Shown: positions 61,801-64,000 of the stretch, one piece after another
Numbering within the stretch: the first letter of the stretch is position 1
Layout: each line of letters begins with the position of its first letter
DNA from: Owenia fusiformis
Taxonomy: Eukaryota; Annelida; Polychaeta; Sabellida; Oweniidae
DNA length: 64,000 bases
Reading direction: 5' to 3'
Assembly (NCBI GenBank): GCA_903813345.2
Contig: CAIIXF020000005.1
Span: forward strand, 32,617,375 to 32,681,374
Translations under genes and position numbers: made by a program
The notes under the pieces: model-generated
Databases searched by the model: none
Seen by the model: only the letters and a program-made list of their open reading frames with translations
Told to the model about the DNA's origin: nothing

Positions 61801-63568
61801 ATACACACATTTTCTCCATATTCGTTGGAAAGATGTATTGAACCAAAAAATTAGTATTACTAAAAAACTAAGCAATTGAGTTATTTATGTACAATTTATT
61901 TCCAGGGCAACACTAGATCTTAATTTAAGACACATTCATCTCGAGAAAAAAACAAATCATGACATTCACTCAAGAAAATTAAGAGAGAAAGATCGTGATT
62001 TAAGGACATTGAAAAAAACTGAGCTTCAACTTAAGGTTTCACTGGATGCCCTAGCTCATCAACAACAAATATATGATAAGGCAAAAGGTCAGGTGGATGC
62101 ACTTCCCAAAGATGATGGCACATTACAACATAAACGTGCTGAGTTACAGAGAGAGGTTGATACAACTAAAAGAGGACTTCAGCAACAGGTAAATTGTGAC
62201 TCATAGGGAAGGCAAATATAAAATGTTGGCACTAATCTAAGGGATAGATGGGAGTCAACTGTTTGAAGTCAATGGTTTGCTTACAACTCTGTTTATATTT
62301 TCTGATAAAATGAATTTTGATACCTATCAGAAATTAATTTTATTTAATAATATGCAGAAAAGTCCAAATTCATAAGAATTAAAAAAAGGCCGCATTTCTA
62401 AGTGAGATATTTATAACTGGGTGCCTCCATTTTTTAGAATGCAGAGAATGAATGATCAATGGAGTAACATTTTGTATGACATTTAGCAGTACGACTGATT
62501 AGTAGACTCTAAATCTGTTGTTCTTTGTGTTTCAAAACTGCAGCAGTGACCTCTTTAAATAAAGTGTGTTGTTCTTTATGTTTCAGAACTCTTTGACTGC
62601 AGTAGAACAGGTGAAGGTAGAACAAAGTGTAGCAGAGGAAGAGCGCCTCTTGTATGACCAAAGTGATCTCAGAATTGAAGTTGTGGAACTTACAAGGCTA
62701 GCTGCTATAAAGGTATCAGCTAATTATAAGCCAGTCAATGTTTTCATTAGCCTGGCTGATTAGTTGCCAGCCAAATTTTGCATTAGGCAGATATGCTGAT
62801 CAATGTTTTAATTAGGCTGATTCTAAGGCAATCGATATCTTCTTTAGGCTGATTATAAGCCAATCAATATCTTCTCAAGGCTGATTATAAGCCAATTGAT
62901 GTTTCCTTTAGGCTGATTATAAGTCCGTCAATATTTTCATTAGGCTGATTATATACCAATTAATCTTTTCAATAGGCTGATTTGCCAGTCAATGTTCCCA
63001 TTAGGACAATTATAAGCTTATCAATGTTTATTCCTCTTTATAGGCTGATGAGAGGGAGCAGAAGGCAAGGGACTTCATGCGTGCAGAGATGAGATACCAT
63101 AGGGCGGTGGAAGACCTCAAAACAAAACAATTGCAGATACAGGACCACCAAAAAAAATTTCAAGAAATGCAAACAAAGTGAGTCTGTTGTTCCCTGTATT
63201 TTATTTCATCTGGGTTTGTATGATACGATGATAAGAAGCCATGTCTGTTTTCATCATCTGACATTCACCTTTCCCATAATATATTACAACTTAATATCAC
63301 AACTATCTGCTGGGTATACAACAATCTATGGGTATCAGTATATCTCAACTATTACCCAAGTTACTATGTATATCTGCTTTAATGCTAATGTTGTTCATTG
63401 TAGATTGAAGGAGTTTGCTAAGATGTATGATGTGATCAAGAATGAGAGAAACAAATGTGTCAATCTTATACAGACCAGTACACAGAAGGCTGCAGAAATG
63501 AGAGAGAAAATAAAAATATTACATAATGAAATAGAAATTTTAAGAACTGCAGCTTCAACTAAAGAAAA
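46834..63568 (+). CDS. CCDC146: CCDC146-like coiled-coil protein, 5' 11 coding exons (gene continues past the right edge)
   Basis: The exons are 46834-46980, 55266-55348, 55585-55794, 56278-56335, 58388-58564, 60720-60793, 61415-61642, 61906-62188, 62587-62712, 63044-63177 and 63404-63568. All phases agree and give about 561 residues. The first ATG (46834) follows an in-frame TAA at 46801, and the exon begins at an acceptor at 46792-46793, so an upstream non-coding exon is likely. The protein is almost all charged coiled coil, with blocks that match vertebrate CCDC146 in order: [89 protein letters not shown] and [16 protein letters not shown]146 is a centriole- and flagellum-associated, microtubule-linked protein needed for sperm tail formation. 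Intron 1 (8.3 kb) hosts an antisense gene. Exons 9 and 10 have repeated acceptors. Confidence 0.93.
47655..52661 (-). CDS. Angiopoietin-like fibrinogen-domain protein, nested in CCDC146 intron 1
   Basis: The minus-strand exons are X1 52661-51981, X2 49946-49762, X3 49491-49322 or X4 49283-49126, X5 48971-48772, X6 48670-48533, X7 48148-47974 and X8 47860-47655. The product is 584 residues with X3 or 580 with X4. It has a signal peptide ([16 protein letters not shown]), a charged region with a coiled coil ([20 protein letters not shown]), a cysteine cluster ([16 protein letters not shown]) like that of angiopoietin-like proteins, and further coiled coil. The fibrinogen C-terminal domain runs from X5 to X8: [57 protein letters not shown] and [12 protein letters not shown]. 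Such proteins are secreted oligomers that act as ligands or pattern-recognition lectins. Which role applies here is not known. X3 and X4 are predicted alternatives. TATAAAG lies about 60 bp upstream of the ATG. Confidence 0.9.
48149..48440 (-). repeat. 35-bp tandem repeat spanning the X7 acceptor of the fibrinogen gene
   Basis: On the minus strand each unit is CTGTACATATCAC then CATTGACAG then TTTCACCTCTAAT. The real X7 begins at 48148 with TTTCGCC after aaaattgacag. About eight more units lie upstream in intron 6, most keeping the TTGACAG|TTTC form. Confidence 0.93.
49126..49283 (-). other. Alternative exon X4 (158 nt) of the fibrinogen gene
   Basis: It enters in phase 2 (GA|T ATT AAT) and leaves in phase 1 (CCAATAG|gtaaac), the same as X3. 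It encodes [19 protein letters not shown], then [19 protein letters not shown]. It is similar to X3 in layout: Cys, heptad-like stretch, TG, then hydrophobic-RRPR/MRPK and a basic tail. Confidence 0.85.
49322..49491 (-). other. Alternative exon X3 (170 nt) of the fibrinogen gene
   Basis: It enters in phase 2 (GA|A ATT GAT) and leaves in phase 1 (CCATCAG|gtaaat). It encodes [19 protein letters not shown], a coiled coil with one Cys, then [19 protein letters not shown]. It is compatible with X2 upstream and X5 downstream, not with X4. Confidence 0.85.
52718..52724 (-). promoter_or_regulatory. Possible TATA box of the fibrinogen gene
   Basis: TATAAAG on the minus strand lies about 57-63 nt before the ATG at 52661. 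This leaves room for a transcription start about 30 nt downstream and a short 5' UTR. It is sequence-only evidence. Confidence 0.45.
53087..53213 (-). pseudogene. Duplicated, broken copy of fibrinogen-gene exon X2
   Basis: It closely resembles 49737-49864, including the GTGAGT donor and 20 nt of following intron. Compared with X2 it has a 1-nt deletion and an in-frame TGA shortly after AAAATGAAGAAA, so it cannot substitute for X2. It lies upstream of X1, outside the gene, and is therefore a dead duplication. Confidence 0.8.
53275..53720. repeat. Dispersed repeat fragment
   Basis: Its left part matches 24045-24125 (gtaggtagttacca, caccaccaggtggct, taacatggcagg). Its right part matches 37070-37345 (atctgtccactaaaag, catggggtctatggggaat, tacgtaaatcaagatta). 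Confidence 0.75.
54955..55080. repeat. (CCAT)n-like microsatellite
   Basis: This is an imperfect run of tccatccatcc, cacccacctaccc and similar tetramers, shortly before CCDC146 exon 2. Confidence 0.8.
57964..58339. repeat. Dispersed repeat fragment in CCDC146 intron 4
   Basis: It is a close copy of 36676-37053: gagagaatcagat/gag, ggctaaacaaaaaattg, ggttaccattcttattattt, gtaattttgtcacc, and tagatctgattctgccttt. That sequence is internal to the large element at 34653-37798. Confidence 0.85.
59596..59761. mobile_element. 166-bp MITE with 5-bp target duplication TGCTT
   Basis: The ends CAGGCCCGTAGCCAG and, reverse-complemented, CAGGCCCATAGCCAG are flanked by TGCTT (59591-59595 and 59762-59766). 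A partial copy with the same left end starts at 41362 in the carboxypeptidase gene. Related internal sequence is at 30803 and 60245. Confidence 0.8.
60245..60395. repeat. Second CCDC146 intron 5 copy of the CAGGCCCGTAGCCAG family
   Basis: It contains gaggggttcacttttcaaaa, gggggttcacatttgaaaat, ttggcccaaaatcac and gtgaaaaactgcatgatt. It ends in ctagttacaggcctag, an eroded terminus. Confidence 0.65.
62517..62605 (+). repeat. Two-copy duplication at the CCDC146 exon 9 acceptor
   Basis: GTTGTTCTTTGTGTTTCAAA followed by ACTGCAGCAG (62518 onward) duplicates GTTGTTCTTTATGTTTCAGA followed by ACTCTTTGACTGCAG (62567 onward). The true exon starts after the CAG at 62584-62586. In the upstream copy the acceptor AG is AA. 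Confidence 0.75.
62735..63043 (+). repeat. Degenerate 32-35-bp tandem repeat spanning the CCDC146 exon 10 acceptor
   Basis: The unit is TTTAG|GCTGAT then tataagccaatcaatat and cttc. Copies lie near 62750, 62808, 62852, 62880, 62912, 62943, 62975 and 63002, and the authentic junction is TTTATAG|GCTGATGAG at 63043/63044. Several intronic copies keep a good TTTAG|GCTGAT acceptor. Confidence 0.85.
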
Positions 63569-64000
63569 GTAAGTGTGATGTTGATAAGCCATTGGGCAGG
63601 ATATTATAGAATAAATTGAAAGTTGATGTTCACTGGAAATTTATAAGATCCTCAAAGATGGCATCTTTTGACGTCAAAGGTGTTATGGCATGAAGTTGAG
63701 GCAATCAAAACCTTGTCAATCAAGATGCCAACATGGTTGTCTACATTTCAACATTTCTCAGGAAAAAATTCTTGAACTTTCCTAAGTAGATTCAAAGGAT
63801 GAATAAAATGGCTGTAACTTACTTGAAAGGGGGATTAATTCATAGTAAAAAACTACTTATAAACTTATATATATATAAGTTGGTTGTATAAGTCTATACA
63901 ACCAAGATTCACACACAGGTTCAAATCAAAATCAAATCAAACTCAGTTACCAACTAGAGGAAACCATTGAATGATTTGCTATATTTACCAAAATAAAATA
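63569..64000. other. CCDC146 intron 11 (start)
   Basis: It follows the exon 11 donor (AA|gtaagt), which leaves phase 2 open, so more exons must follow beyond the window. Short hairpins (GGTTGTATA/TATACAACC) are present near 63880-63902. No exon is seen. Confidence 0.6.

Overview
The window is a piece of an AT-rich, intron-rich animal genome. It has spliced genes with GT-AG introns and animal-specific families (a WDR82-type COMPASS subunit, PPM1H-type phosphatase, CCDC146-type ciliary coiled coil, an angiopoietin-like fibrinogen protein). It also carries a heavy load of short non-autonomous DNA transposons and minisatellites. A marine lophotrochozoan, perhaps a bivalve mollusc, is my best guess, but nothing here proves it. 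Exon models were built by hand from reading-frame continuity, GT/AG sites and remembered family motifs. No alignment or search was run.

Layout. 1-1.7 kb: last exons of a hemopexin-repeat protein (+). 4.1-5.8 kb: a 41-bp minisatellite. 6.9-8.1 kb: two inverted-repeat elements. 8.9-12.5 kb: glycerate kinase GLYCTK (-, 4 coding exons), with related repeats in its introns and upstream. 12.7-15.5 kb: repeat array and MITEs. 16.4-23.7 kb: WDR82 (+, 8 coding exons). 23.7-28 kb: intergenic MITEs. 28-34.4 kb: PPM1H/J/M-family phosphatase (-, 9 coding exons). 34.6-39.2 kb: nested inverted-repeat transposons. 39.3-43.6 kb: secreted M14 carboxypeptidase (+, 12 coding exons). 46.8 kb to beyond the right edge: CCDC146 (+, 11 coding exons visible). 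Its 8.3-kb first intron holds a complete angiopoietin-like fibrinogen-domain gene on the opposite strand (47.7-52.7 kb). The genes look functionally unrelated: metabolism, chromatin and transcription, signalling, digestion, cilia, and extracellular recognition or signalling.

Two observations stand out. (1) In four genes, at five exons, a tandem repeat sits exactly on a 3' splice junction. Each unit carries the intron end plus the first bases of the exon, and the copies stack on the intron side: WDR82 exon 6 (16 extra copies), PPM1H exon 8, fibrinogen gene exon 7, CCDC146 exon 10, and a two-copy case at CCDC146 exon 9. No such array was noticed at a 5' splice site. (2) The fibrinogen-domain gene has two similar neighbouring exons (170 and 158 nt) separated by a 38-nt intron. 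Using both, or neither, brings in an immediate stop codon. They are therefore predicted to be mutually exclusive exons.
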